Part shown: positions 1 through 6,511 of the stretch, piece by piece
How positions within the stretch are numbered: position 1 is the first letter of the stretch
Layout of the letters: every line of letters starts with the position of its first letter
Assembly: GCA_041484525.1 (NCBI GenBank)
Contig: JBGPHT010000001.1
Span: 62,001-126,000, forward strand
Origin: JBGPHT01 sp041484525
Lineage (GTDB): Bacteria; Acidobacteriota; Terriglobia; Bryobacterales; Bryobacteraceae
Direction: 5' to 3'
DNA length: 64,000 nucleotides
Notes under the pieces: model-generated
What the model saw: the letters and a program-made list of their open reading frames with translations, nothing else
The model's database searches: none
What the model was told of the DNA's origin: nothing
Translations under genes and position numbers: made by a program

Positions 1-341
1 GGACGATCGGAAAAACCTTCGACACGTTTGCGCCGATTGGTCCGTCGATCGTGACGGCGGACGAGATCGAAGACCCGCACGCTCTCGCCATTTCGCTCGA
101 ACTGAGCGGGCAAATCATGCAGAACTCGAACACGTCGAACCTGATTTTCGGGATCCCGAAGCTGATCGCGCATTTGTCGAGCGTGTTCACGCTGGAGCCG
201 GGCGACATCGTGGCCACGGGCACGCCGGCTGGCGTCGGCTTCGCCCAAAAACCTCCGCGGTGGTTGAAGCCGGGCGACGAAATGCGGGTGCGGATCGAGG
301 GTCTGGGCGAGTTGGTGAATCCGGTGGTGGCGGAACAGTAG
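1..341 (+). CDS. Fumarylacetoacetate hydrolase-family protein, C-terminal part (5' end outside window)
   Basis: The reading frame is open from base 3 without a start, so the gene begins before the window; 112 residues are visible. The segment GKTFDTFAPIGP near its beginning and GDIVATGTPAGVG near its end are hallmarks of the FAH fold (fumarylacetoacetase, 2-hydroxyhepta-2,4-diene-1,7-dioate isomerase and acylpyruvase relatives), which cleave C-C bonds of beta-diketo acids with a divalent metal. The GTP-AGVG segment is the usual distal substrate-binding loop. Substrate cannot be told because the N-terminal metal ligands are not visible. It ends in TAG and is followed by a small convergent gene. 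Confidence 0.9.
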   Translation, partial: TIGKTFDTFAPIGPSIVTADEIEDPHALAISLELSGQIMQNSNTSNLIFGIPKLIAHLSSVFTLEPGDIVATGTPAGVGFAQKPPRWLKPGDEMRVRIEGLGELVNPVVAEQ

Positions 342-348
342 GGCGTTA

Positions 349-525
349 TTACTGCTGCACAGGAGCGCGGCCGATGGCCGGGATCACGTTGCCATCCGGA
401 CCGTAGACCGTGATTTCCACGCGGAACTTCTTGTCGAACAGGAAATCGGTTCTGATGCGATGGATCACCCAGCAGCAGTGCAGGAGCACGACCAGAGAAA
501 GAAAGCACGGGATGAAGGCTTTCAT
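349..525 (-). CDS. Small membrane-anchored hypothetical protein (58 aa)
   Basis: A 58-residue reading frame begins MKAFIPCFLSLVVLLHCC and ends in TAA. Residues 4-20 form one hydrophobic, cysteine-containing segment, which can be a signal-anchor or a lipoprotein-like signal. The tail is polar and has a short beta-like stretch (FRVEITVYGPDGNVIP). It lies convergent to the FAH gene with a 7-base gap and divergent to the nucleoside permease gene at 596. There is only a weak purine-rich sequence before the ATG. I do not recognise the family. The frame is supported by the clean membrane-segment pattern and by how exactly it fits the gap. It is short enough to be missed by gene callers. Confidence 0.5.
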   Translation of the reverse strand: MKAFIPCFLSLVVLLHCCWVIHRIRTDFLFDKKFRVEITVYGPDGNVIPAIGRAPVQQ

Positions 526-595
526 TAGGGGTTCCGCCCCATTGTCCCATGGGCCGCGGATGGGCGCCGTGGGGGAAACAATGGATGGGAGGCCT

Positions 596-1663
596 ATGAA
601 CTATCGAGCGCTGGCGATCGCCGCCGTGATGCTGTGCACCCATTTCGCAGCTCGCGCAGAACGGCGAATTCCGGTCAAGGTGGTGGTGGTCGCGATGTTC
701 GAGCGCGGCGCCGATACGGGAGACGAACCGGGCGAGTTCCAATATTGGGTAGAGCGGGAAAAGCTGGACCGGGTCTATCGGTTCCCGCAAGGCTATCGCG
801 ATTTGCGTATGAACCGCGACGGCGTACTCGGTGTGGTCACCGGTGTCGGGACGGCCAAGGCGGCGGCCACGATCATGGCGCTCGGTCTCGATCCTCGCTT
901 CGACTTGAGCAAGGCCTACTGGGTGGTGGCGGGCATCGCAGGCATCGATCCCGCCGACGGGTCGTTGGGATCGGCGGTGTGGGCGGAGTGGGTGGTGGAC
1001 GGGGACCTGGGGCACGAGATCGACGCCCGCGAGATCCCGGCGGATTGGAAGACCGGATACATTCCGCTGCGGAAGTCGAAGCCCTATGAACTTCCGCGGC
1101 GCGTGCCGGATGAGGGTGAGTGCTACCGCTTGAATCCAAGTTTGGTCGACTGGGCTTACCGGTTGACGCGGGATGTAAAGCTCGACGATACGGAGGCGAT
1201 GCGTGCGCGGCGCGAGCAGTTCGATTCACCAAACGCACGGCGTCCGCCATTTGTGCTGAAGGGAGACACACTGTCGTCGATGACGTTCTGGCACGGAAGG
1301 TTGATGAGCGCCTGGGCCAACGATTGGGTCGACTACCACACCGGCGGGAAAGGCAATTACGTCACGACCGCGATGGAGGACACGGGAACGCTGCAGTCGC
1401 TGACGTTTCTGAGCAAGGCTGGCCGTGCGGACCTCGATCGCGTATTGATTCTGCGCACGGCCAGCAATTTCGATCAGCAGCGTCCCGGAATCTCGGCGGC
1501 CGAAAGCCTGGCGGAAACGAAAATTGGACAGTACAGCGCGTATCCGCCGGCGTTAGAAGCGGCCTGGCGTGTGGGGCGTGTGGTGGTGGAGGAAATCGCT
1601 GATCACTGGGAGCGCTACAGGCAGCATGTGCCGGGTGTGAGCCAAGACCCGGCACACAGGTAA
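596..1663 (+). CDS. Purine nucleoside permease-like (NUP family) secreted protein
   Basis: 355 residues from the ATG at 596, chosen because GGGAGG lies just upstream and the product then starts with a clean signal peptide (MNYRALAIAAVMLCTHFAARA). The mature part has the family's strand PVKVVVVAMFERGADTGDEPGEF followed later by GVVTGVGTAKAAATIMALG and AYWVVAGIAGIDP, a nucleoside-phosphorylase-like nucleotide-binding pattern. The family was named from the Candida albicans NUP permease but lacks membrane helices; in bacteria it is probably a periplasmic nucleoside-binding or nucleosidase-like protein. ILRTASNFDQQRPG and a C-terminal GQYSAYPPALEAAW are also typical. Length matches the family. The gene is monocistronic. 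Upstream in-frame starts would hide the signal peptide. Confidence 0.85.
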   Translation: MNYRALAIAAVMLCTHFAARAERRIPVKVVVVAMFERGADTGDEPGEFQYWVEREKLDRVYRFPQGYRDLRMNRDGVLGVVTGVGTAKAAATIMALGLDPRFDLSKAYWVVAGIAGIDPADGSLGSAVWAEWVVDGDLGHEIDAREIPADWKTGYIPLRKSKPYELPRRVPDEGECYRLNPSLVDWAYRLTRDVKLDDTEAMRARREQFDSPNARRPPFVLKGDTLSSMTFWHGRLMSAWANDWVDYHTGGKGNYVTTAMEDTGTLQSLTFLSKAGRADLDRVLILRTASNFDQQRPGISAAESLAETKIGQYSAYPPALEAAWRVGRVVVEEIADHWERYRQHVPGVSQDPAHR

Positions 1664-1682
1664 TCGGAGAACGTGGGACGAA

Positions 1683-1943
1683 TCAGGCGCCCGAGGGAGC
1701 ACGTTTGAGCGTCAATTGATGCTCCTTCAGATGGCCCTGTTCGGTCATCTTGAAGCCCTTAGCATCTTTGAACGCATCCCGAAGGAGCTGGACCACCGAT
1801 TGAGCCGCCTTCAACTCTTCAGGACGGCTAATGTGACCCGGCATTTTGGAATCGATGTACTTGATTCGAAAGAGCTGATTGTCTGCCATCGCAAGGATGG
1901 TTTCCAACTCTTCCAAGGAGAAGCCAACAGCAATCTTCTTCAT
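1683..1943 (-). CDS. Hypothetical protein (86 aa)
   Basis: 86 residues starting MKKIAVGFSLEELETILAM, with AGGAAC about six bases before the ATG, so the start is well supported. The sequence is soluble, charged and predicted mostly helical, with a Lys-rich C-terminal half. No membrane segment, cysteine motif or recognised domain is visible. It lies tail to tail with the nucleoside permease-like gene (19-base gap) and is followed upstream by the tRNA-Arg region. I cannot assign a function. Confidence 0.6.
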   Translation of the reverse strand: MKKIAVGFSLEELETILAMADNQLFRIKYIDSKMPGHISRPEELKAAQSVVQLLRDAFKDAKGFKMTEQGHLKEHQLTLKRAPSGA

Positions 1944-2107
1944 CTGTTCCTATTGTAGCACGGCGGGGAAATGGCCTAATCAGTGCCAAATCAACGGTCC
2001 AGGGAGGGTGAGGCGGAGGAGCGGTGCGCCGAAAACCCACAGTTAAGCCCATTAACGTCAAGAATCTCGGTTCGCACCTCGACCGATTGCGGGATAATGT
2101 GCAGAGT

Positions 2108-2184
2108 GGGCGCGTAGCTCAATTGGATAGAGCATCAGCCTTCGAAGCTGAGGGTTGCAGGTTCGAGCCCCGCCGCGCCCACCA
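2108..2184 (+). tRNA. tRNA-Arg (anticodon UCG)
   Basis: Complete cloverleaf. The acceptor arm GGGCGCG (2108-2114) pairs with CGCGCCC (2174-2180), followed by an A discriminator and an encoded CCA. The anticodon stem TCAGC/GCTGA encloses the loop CTTCGAA, giving anticodon TCG, which reads CGA arginine codons. The T arm contains GGTTCGAGCCCC. No disruption is seen and no attachment-site duplication was noticed nearby, although a HEPN-like gene and a VapBC pair follow directly. Confidence 0.97.
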
Positions 2185-2207
2185 TCCTCACTGAATCGCC
2201 TTTGCAT

Positions 2208-3026
2208 TCAACTCAACACTGCAGAATCCATTTTGGTAGCAATCGTTGTAGCAACTGGCGCCGAGACGCGTTGTAGATGTTCGAGGTAACCTTCAACCAT
2301 CAGGCGGGCAATCCGGCGCCCTTCGCCTAGTTCTGCCTCGGTCGCATCGCGTAGCGCTCCAGCATTAAAGCCCCTGTGTCGGCCCTGCCGGAGTGGTTCG
2401 CCATTAGCGAGTCCACCGAGCCTTTTCCAATCCGAGTGCTTGATACCAATCGCACTGCAGGCTTCGGTATCCCCGCCAAACTTTTTTGACAGAGTATCAC
2501 GGATCTCGTACAAGTGAACCAACTCATTGTCGGGATCTCCGACGGATCCTTGATGGCTGCGCAACATTGCATCCAGGAGCGCGTCCTTAGCGCGGTGCTT
2601 CTCGATCAGCTCAAATAGGCTCTTCTTTTTCTCGATTCGGTCTTTTCGTGTATCAAGAACGACGTTCCCGTGTTTGTCCGTTATCAGAAGGTCGGGTGAG
2701 CCGACCGAAGAACCGCAAACGACCGATACCTCCAGAAAGATGTGTCGCCGACCCTCATCATCAACGCGGACCATGCTTGATTTTGAGAGAGAATACGCCT
2801 GGTGCATGAGCAACTGTGCCCCGAGAAGTCGATCATTGAGACCGTTGTGCAGCAGTTGGCGGATGGACGGGTCGCGATCAAAGACGTCAGTTGCGACCCG
2901 CGCCTCTGCCTTGCCATCTGCTATTGTCATCACGTAGTCATCCCGATGAATCTCAATCGGTTCTTCGAAATAGTTGGCAGGAGAAAATGTCCACTCCAAA
3001 ATGACCGTGCTCACCTGTACCCCCAT
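2208..3026 (-). CDS. Hypothetical protein with possible HEPN-like C-terminal region
   Basis: 272 residues from the ATG at 3026 (MGVQVSTVILEWTFSP). A longer frame upstream exists but reads as low-complexity Arg/Gly translation and is rejected. The N-terminal half looks beta-rich and includes DLLITDKHGNVVLDTRKDRIEKKKSLF. The C-terminal half is helical and contains ELVHLYEIRDTLSKKFG, then RQGRHRG, the kind of E-x-x-x-D/R-x4-6-H arrangement seen in Apea-like HEPN RNases. This HEPN reading is inference. It sits between tRNA-Arg and a VapBC pair, a context that fits a defence or stress cargo gene. A perfect palindrome at 3182-3198 lies upstream. Confidence 0.6.
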   Translation of the reverse strand: MGVQVSTVILEWTFSPANYFEEPIEIHRDDYVMTIADGKAEARVATDVFDRDPSIRQLLHNGLNDRLLGAQLLMHQAYSLSKSSMVRVDDEGRRHIFLEVSVVCGSSVGSPDLLITDKHGNVVLDTRKDRIEKKKSLFELIEKHRAKDALLDAMLRSHQGSVGDPDNELVHLYEIRDTLSKKFGGDTEACSAIGIKHSDWKRLGGLANGEPLRQGRHRGFNAGALRDATEAELGEGRRIARLMVEGYLEHLQRVSAPVATTIATKMDSAVLS

Positions 3027-3181
3027 GACGATTCCTCTGTGGCTTCCGAGAGCGCGTCGTCTTCTTCGTGCCCGGCTTGGACATCCTGCTTGTGGTCCTG
3101 TCGGACTCAGTGCCTTTCTCTGCCACCCCGCCACCAGTGCTGGGACCTAGCGTTTGGGAGCGGCCAGCGTGTCCTTTCACT

Positions 3182-3198
3182 ATACGCAATTTGCGTAT
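3182..3198. promoter_or_regulatory. Perfect 8-bp palindrome, candidate operator
   Basis: ATACGCAA and TTGCGTAT are exact reverse complements separated by one base. On the minus strand a TATAGT -10-like hexamer overlaps the edge of the palindrome, so a repressor bound here would block a promoter for the HEPN-like gene (start 3026). The site is about 155 bases upstream of that gene and about 80 bases beyond the vapC stop. Which protein binds it is unknown. Confidence 0.4.
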
Positions 3199-3275
3199 GG
3201 CAAACAGAGAACGCAAAGGATCGGCGGGAGCTCAATTCAGTGGGGCCGGTTGGGCCCGTCAGTTTTTGGCAGACT

Positions 3276-3692
3276 TTATGTCGCCCTCGCGGCCGTAACA
3301 ACCGTCAGATCCTCGATGGCCCCGTAGTCGCGTGCGTTGTGCGTGACGAGTGGAATGTTCAACTGCAGGGCGGCTGCGGCGATCCAAGCATCGGCGAACG
3401 TGATCGGCCGACCCTTTTGCTCGCAGCTGTTTTTGATCCTTGCCCATGTGCGAGCTGTCTCGGCGTCCGGCAGCAGGGGTGTGAACCGTGTGAGAAAACG
3501 GCGCATTAGATCGCGCCGGCTGGTGCCCCAGTCCTTGGCCTCCATACCATACTCGATCTCGGCCAGGGTGATCAGCGAAACTGCCAGGGCTCTCCCGGCG
3601 AGGATGGCCTGATACGCCGGAGCCAGGGAGTGACTCTTGAACAGAAAGGAAATGACATCCGTGTCGACAACTACGGGCGTTGTGGCGTCCAT
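3276..3692 (-). CDS. vapC: VapC-type PIN-domain ribonuclease toxin
   Basis: 138 residues, the usual VapC length. The PIN-domain acidic residues are all visible: D10 in VVVDTDVISF, E45 in LAEIEYGM, D101 in TFADAWIAAAA and D122 in THNARDYG. VapC toxins are Mg-dependent endoribonucleases that cleave tRNA or rRNA when released from the antitoxin. Its ATG shares one base with the stop codon of the upstream antitoxin gene (3692), so the two are translated as a coupled pair. No inactivating change is seen. Confidence 0.92.
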   Translation of the reverse strand: MDATTPVVVDTDVISFLFKSHSLAPAYQAILAGRALAVSLITLAEIEYGMEAKDWGTSRRDLMRRFLTRFTPLLPDAETARTWARIKNSCEQKGRPITFADAWIAAAALQLNIPLVTHNARDYGAIEDLTVVTAARAT

Positions 3693-3883
3693 CAGAAGGT
3701 GACAGACCGAGTGCCTTCGTGACGAAGGGCACGGATCAGGGTTACAAATTCTTCCGCCCCATCCGGATCGTTCTCGATATCCGTCCTCAACTCATCGACG
3801 GAGACTGCCGGTCGGAGTACGATGCCCGTCGGAAGGTGCACCTGATCCCCGTCCGTTTCTGTTCCTTCGGTCCTTTGCGACAT
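3692..3883 (-). CDS. Probable VapB-type antitoxin
   Basis: 63 residues, acidic, directly upstream of vapC with a one-base TGATG overlap. That arrangement and size are those of a type II antitoxin. The sequence itself has no clear AbrB, RHH or Phd signature; the C-terminal half (DELRTDIENDPDGAEEFVTLIRALR) is helical and is the likely toxin-binding part. Assignment rests mostly on context. A dedicated operator upstream is not obvious. Confidence 0.7.
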   Translation of the reverse strand: MSQRTEGTETDGDQVHLPTGIVLRPAVSVDELRTDIENDPDGAEEFVTLIRALRHEGTRSVTF

Positions 3884-3967
3884 CTCAATCCCAGTCTAGC
3901 TCAGGCGGGCGTCGGCGATTCGGCGATCAGAAGAGGAAATCAGGAAGGAGGTTAAAGGAGTTTAGGT

Positions 3968-4005
3968 TTCCGGAACTGCACCGTTTAACCGATACAGTTC
4001 CGGAA
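3968..4005. terminator. Stem-loop after the Flp pilin gene
   Basis: Perfect 11-bp inverted repeat TTCCGGAACTG (3968-3978) and CAGTTCCGGAA (3995-4005) with a 16-base loop. It begins 17 bases beyond the pilin stop codon on the minus strand. There is no long T run, so it may be a transcript-stabilising hairpin rather than a classical terminator. Each arm also contains TTCCGGAA, itself palindromic. Confidence 0.5.
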
Positions 4006-4022
4006 GGTTGATTGGTTGAAAG

Positions 4023-4205
4023 TTAGCTGGCCTGTGAATTGGCAGCCGCGAGCTGACTGTTGGTCACTGACCAGATGCCCTTGATGCTGCCGCCGGCGCC
4101 CAGGAAGAGCGCGGCAGAAGCGAGTGCCACGAATGCCATCAGCAGCGTGTACTCAATCAGGTCCTGGCCCTGTTCATCGTTCCAAAAGTTGCGTACGAAA
4201 CTCAT
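4023..4205 (-). CDS. Flp/Fap-family type IVb pilin
   Basis: 60 residues from the ATG at 4205, preceded by GGAG about ten bases upstream. The pilin core is clear: basic N-terminus MSFVRNFWNDEQGQDLIEY, then one long hydrophobic helix (LLMAFVALASAALFL). The EQGQDLIEY segment is the Flp signature at the prepilin peptidase cleavage region, with Glu at position 5 after cleavage. Flp pilins form thin adhesive tad-type pili. No tad assembly genes are in the window, so they must lie elsewhere. A longer upstream frame is not plausible because it would bury the leader. Confidence 0.88.
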   Translation of the reverse strand: MSFVRNFWNDEQGQDLIEYTLLMAFVALASAALFLGAGGSIKGIWSVTNSQLAAANSQAS

Positions 4206-4394
4206 GACGTTTTTTCTCCAAAACCGACATTCAGTGGCCGCTGCTACCGAGGCCTTCAGGGCCACCACACGATCTATACTCGACTGAGATTGAATTACAT
4301 TCCAGTAGGGGAAGTACCGTGTCAGGTAACAAGGGCTATCCAAGGTTAGCGATGCGATTCTGAGCCTCTTGGGACCGGCCCGCTCACGGTAAAT

Positions 4395-4739
4395 ATGACG
4401 CCGTTAACTAAATCCAGTATCGGCATTCGCCACCTGGTGTGCTGCAATATAGATCTCGATACTGGCCGATCGGACTACTCTATGTTTGCAGGCGCTGTTC
4501 TTCTTGCCGTGATCTTCATCCTGCTCATGCCGCAGACGCGGAACGGGCTGATGAGCTCGCTTACCTGGGCGGGGAATTGGTTCGTCGCCTGGGCGCCGTT
4601 CTCCTTTATCATCGTCGTGGTAATTTTTGTGGTGGCGCCGATCGCGTCCTACTTCATCATCAAGAGTTGGCCGCAAACGGTAGAGCCGGAAAACCCGATG
4701 GCGAAGTACCGCAAGGCCGACGACGTGATTGTCGACTGA
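4395..4739 (+). CDS. Small membrane protein with two transmembrane segments
   Basis: 114 residues from the first ATG, or 85 from the ATG at 4482, which starts directly at the first hydrophobic segment (MFAGAVLLAVIFILLM). Neither start has a good ribosome binding site, so the N-terminus is uncertain. Two transmembrane helices are visible, the second being FSFIIVVVIFVVAPIASYFI, followed by a hydrophilic tail (AKYRKADDVIVD). No domain is recognised. It lies divergent from the pilin gene and convergent to the SnoaL-like gene; a role in pilus biogenesis is not supported by sequence. Confidence 0.6.
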   Translation: MTPLTKSSIGIRHLVCCNIDLDTGRSDYSMFAGAVLLAVIFILLMPQTRNGLMSSLTWAGNWFVAWAPFSFIIVVVIFVVAPIASYFIIKSWPQTVEPENPMAKYRKADDVIVD

Positions 4740-4748
4740 GCCCCGCGC

Positions 4749-5114
4749 TTAAGGAGCGAACGGATTGTCGATGACGAACCGCCAGCTTCCGTCCGCTTGA
4801 CGGCGTACGACTTCGGTGTTCTTGCCTTCTACCTGAATGGGTCCGTCGGGGCCCGTGCCCGTCTTCTCCCACTTGCCCTGCAGTAGGGCGAGTCCGTCGC
4901 CCGTATCGCATACCATGATCGTCTCCAAGTGGATTTTCGGCTGCATCGCAAGTAAAAACTTATAGGATTCGCGGATCGCATCCAGACCCTTTGCGGGGCC
5001 GGGGTCCACGTTCAGAAGGGCCGCCGGTTCGTAGAGCGCCACCAGCGCCTCGAGGCCGGCGCTGTTAAATGCCTTTTCGAACGCGGCATGCATCGGGTGC
5101 TGCGCTTGCGACAT
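4749..5114 (-). CDS. SnoaL-like / DUF4440 (NTF2-fold) protein
   Basis: 121 residues, the normal size of a single NTF2-fold domain. The order fits: an N-terminal helix (HAAFEKAFNSAGLEALVALYEP), the acidic turn with GLDAIRESYKFLL, then strands ending in DGSWRFVIDNPF, the typical terminal strand of ketosteroid isomerase-like DUF4440 proteins. Members are small ligand-binding proteins or enzymes; no catalytic assignment is possible. It is followed on the same strand by msrA and the SIMPL gene located upstream of it, but the gap to msrA (28 bases) leaves cotranscription open. Confidence 0.75.
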   Translation of the reverse strand: MSQAQHPMHAAFEKAFNSAGLEALVALYEPAALLNVDPGPAKGLDAIRESYKFLLAMQPKIHLETIMVCDTGDGLALLQGKWEKTGTGPDGPIQVEGKNTEVVRRQADGSWRFVIDNPFAP

Positions 5115-5142
5115 AGGACCAATGGTACCCGAGGGCGGGGCG

Positions 5143-5688
5143 TTACGTGCCGCTGCGCAGTTTAGCGGCGAATTTTTCGCGGAACTTCCGCACTTTGGGC
5201 GCCACGATGTAGGAACAGTAGGATTGCCGCGGATTCTGGCGGAAGTAATCCTGATGGTAATCCTCGGCCTTATAAAAGGTAGCGGCCGGGAGCACCTCGG
5301 TCACGATCGGGGCGGGGAAGACGCGGTCGTCTTCCAGTTCCCGGATCAGCGTTTCGGCGATGGTTCGCTGGTGCTCGTCGTGATAGAAAATGACCGAGCG
5401 GTATTGCGAGCCGGCGTCGTTGCCCTGGCGATCGCGCGTCGTGGGGTCGTGGATGGTGAAAAAGACTTCTAGGATTTCGCGGAATAGCGTCACTTCGGGA
5501 TCGAACTTCACCTGCACCACTTCCACGTGGCCCGTCTTGCCGCCGCAGACGGAGTTGTAGTCGGGCTTCTCGGTGTGGCCGCCCATGTAGCCGGATTCCA
5601 CGGAAAGCACGCCTTCCATCTCCTGGTAGACGGCCTCCAGGCACCAGAAACAGCCGCCGCCGAGGGTCGTGATTTCGCTTTTCGCCAT
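5143..5688 (-). CDS. msrA: Peptide-methionine (S)-S-oxide reductase
   Basis: 181 residues from the ATG at 5688, preceded by AGGAG. MsrA reduces methionine-S-sulfoxide in oxidised proteins. The catalytic motif GCFWC is at residues 12-16 with the nucleophile Cys13, and SGYMGG, GHVEVVQVKFDP and GSQYRSVIF follow in the standard order. The C-terminal part reads YHQDYFRQNPRQSYC, with a Cys that may act in recycling. The gene follows a SIMPL-domain gene by 7 bases; the stop of that gene overlaps the msrA ribosome binding site, so the two form a transcription unit. Confidence 0.96.
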   Translation of the reverse strand: MAKSEITTLGGGCFWCLEAVYQEMEGVLSVESGYMGGHTEKPDYNSVCGGKTGHVEVVQVKFDPEVTLFREILEVFFTIHDPTTRDRQGNDAGSQYRSVIFYHDEHQRTIAETLIRELEDDRVFPAPIVTEVLPAATFYKAEDYHQDYFRQNPRQSYCSYIVAPKVRKFREKFAAKLRSGT

Positions 5689-5695
5689 GCGTCTC

Positions 5696-6379
5696 CTATT
5701 GAACCAACTGGACCGTGACCGTGACCGTGGCGTACACCGAGACGGTACCGGTCTGGATCGGCGTGGGGGTGGCCGCGGTGGTCGCGAAGCCGGCGACGAT
5801 GGGCGTCGAGGACGCGCCTTCGAGGGCGGCAATCACCACGCCGGTCTTGCCGCCGAGTCCGGACGCGATGGCGGCGGCGTGGGCCATCGCCTGCTTGGAA
5901 GCTGCCGTCAGCGCCTGCTGCTTCACCGGCTCCGGATCGTGTAGACCGAACGTGAGGCCGCTGACGCTGTTCGCACCGGCCGCATTGGCGGCGTCGATCA
6001 GCTTGCCGGCGAGCGTGATATCGGCGCTCGTTACTTGGACGGTATTACTGGCAATGTAGCCGACGATGGCTGGGGTTTGACCATTCGGCGGGTTGTTGTA
6101 GCGCGGCGTGACGGCGTAGCCCACCGTCTGGATAGTGCCGGTCGCGCCGAGCACGGATTTGAGCGCGTTGATGAGGGCGGCAGCTAGAGTGGCGTTCTTT
6201 TCCGCGGCCTCCTGCGCCGTCACTCCCTGGGTGACCGCTCCGGCGTCGATCTGCACCTGGTCCGGGTTCACCGAGATCGTGGCGTTGCCGATGGCCTGGA
6301 CCGTCTGCGGGGCCGGCGTTTGCGCGCGGAGCACGGCGCCGGTAACAATCAGTACGGCCAGAAGCCCAAGCTTTGCCAT
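5696..6379 (-). CDS. SIMPL-domain (DUF541) secreted protein
   Basis: 227 residues from the ATG at 6379, which has a strong AGGAGG. A signal peptide (MAKLGLLAVLIVTGAVLRAQ) precedes the SIMPL domain: VQAIGNATISVNPDQVQI, QEAAEKNATLAAALINAL, GYVASNTVQVT-like IVGYIASNTVQVT, and a final strand VSVYATVTVTVQLVQ. SIMPL proteins are periplasmic or outer-membrane-linked, including BP26 of Brucella; their biochemical role is poorly defined but several are linked to oxidative stress, which suits the coupling to msrA. Confidence 0.88.
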   Translation of the reverse strand: MAKLGLLAVLIVTGAVLRAQTPAPQTVQAIGNATISVNPDQVQIDAGAVTQGVTAQEAAEKNATLAAALINALKSVLGATGTIQTVGYAVTPRYNNPPNGQTPAIVGYIASNTVQVTSADITLAGKLIDAANAAGANSVSGLTFGLHDPEPVKQQALTAASKQAMAHAAAIASGLGGKTGVVIAALEGASSTPIVAGFATTAATPTPIQTGTVSVYATVTVTVQLVQ

Positions 6380-6511
6380 GACTGCCTCCTGACTCAATAT
6401 ACCGTGGCGGGCCAACCCGCCCGTTAACCGTCGCGGGTTCTGTGCGCGGATTTACCAGCCCCACCGCAACTCTGCCGGGAAAAAGGAGTTAAATGGTACA
6501 GAGGGTTATCG

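Noticed and set aside
2953..3216. Minus-strand frame of 87 codons upstream of the HEPN-like gene
   Set aside because: Overlaps the N-terminal part of the HEPN-like gene in another frame and has no domain.
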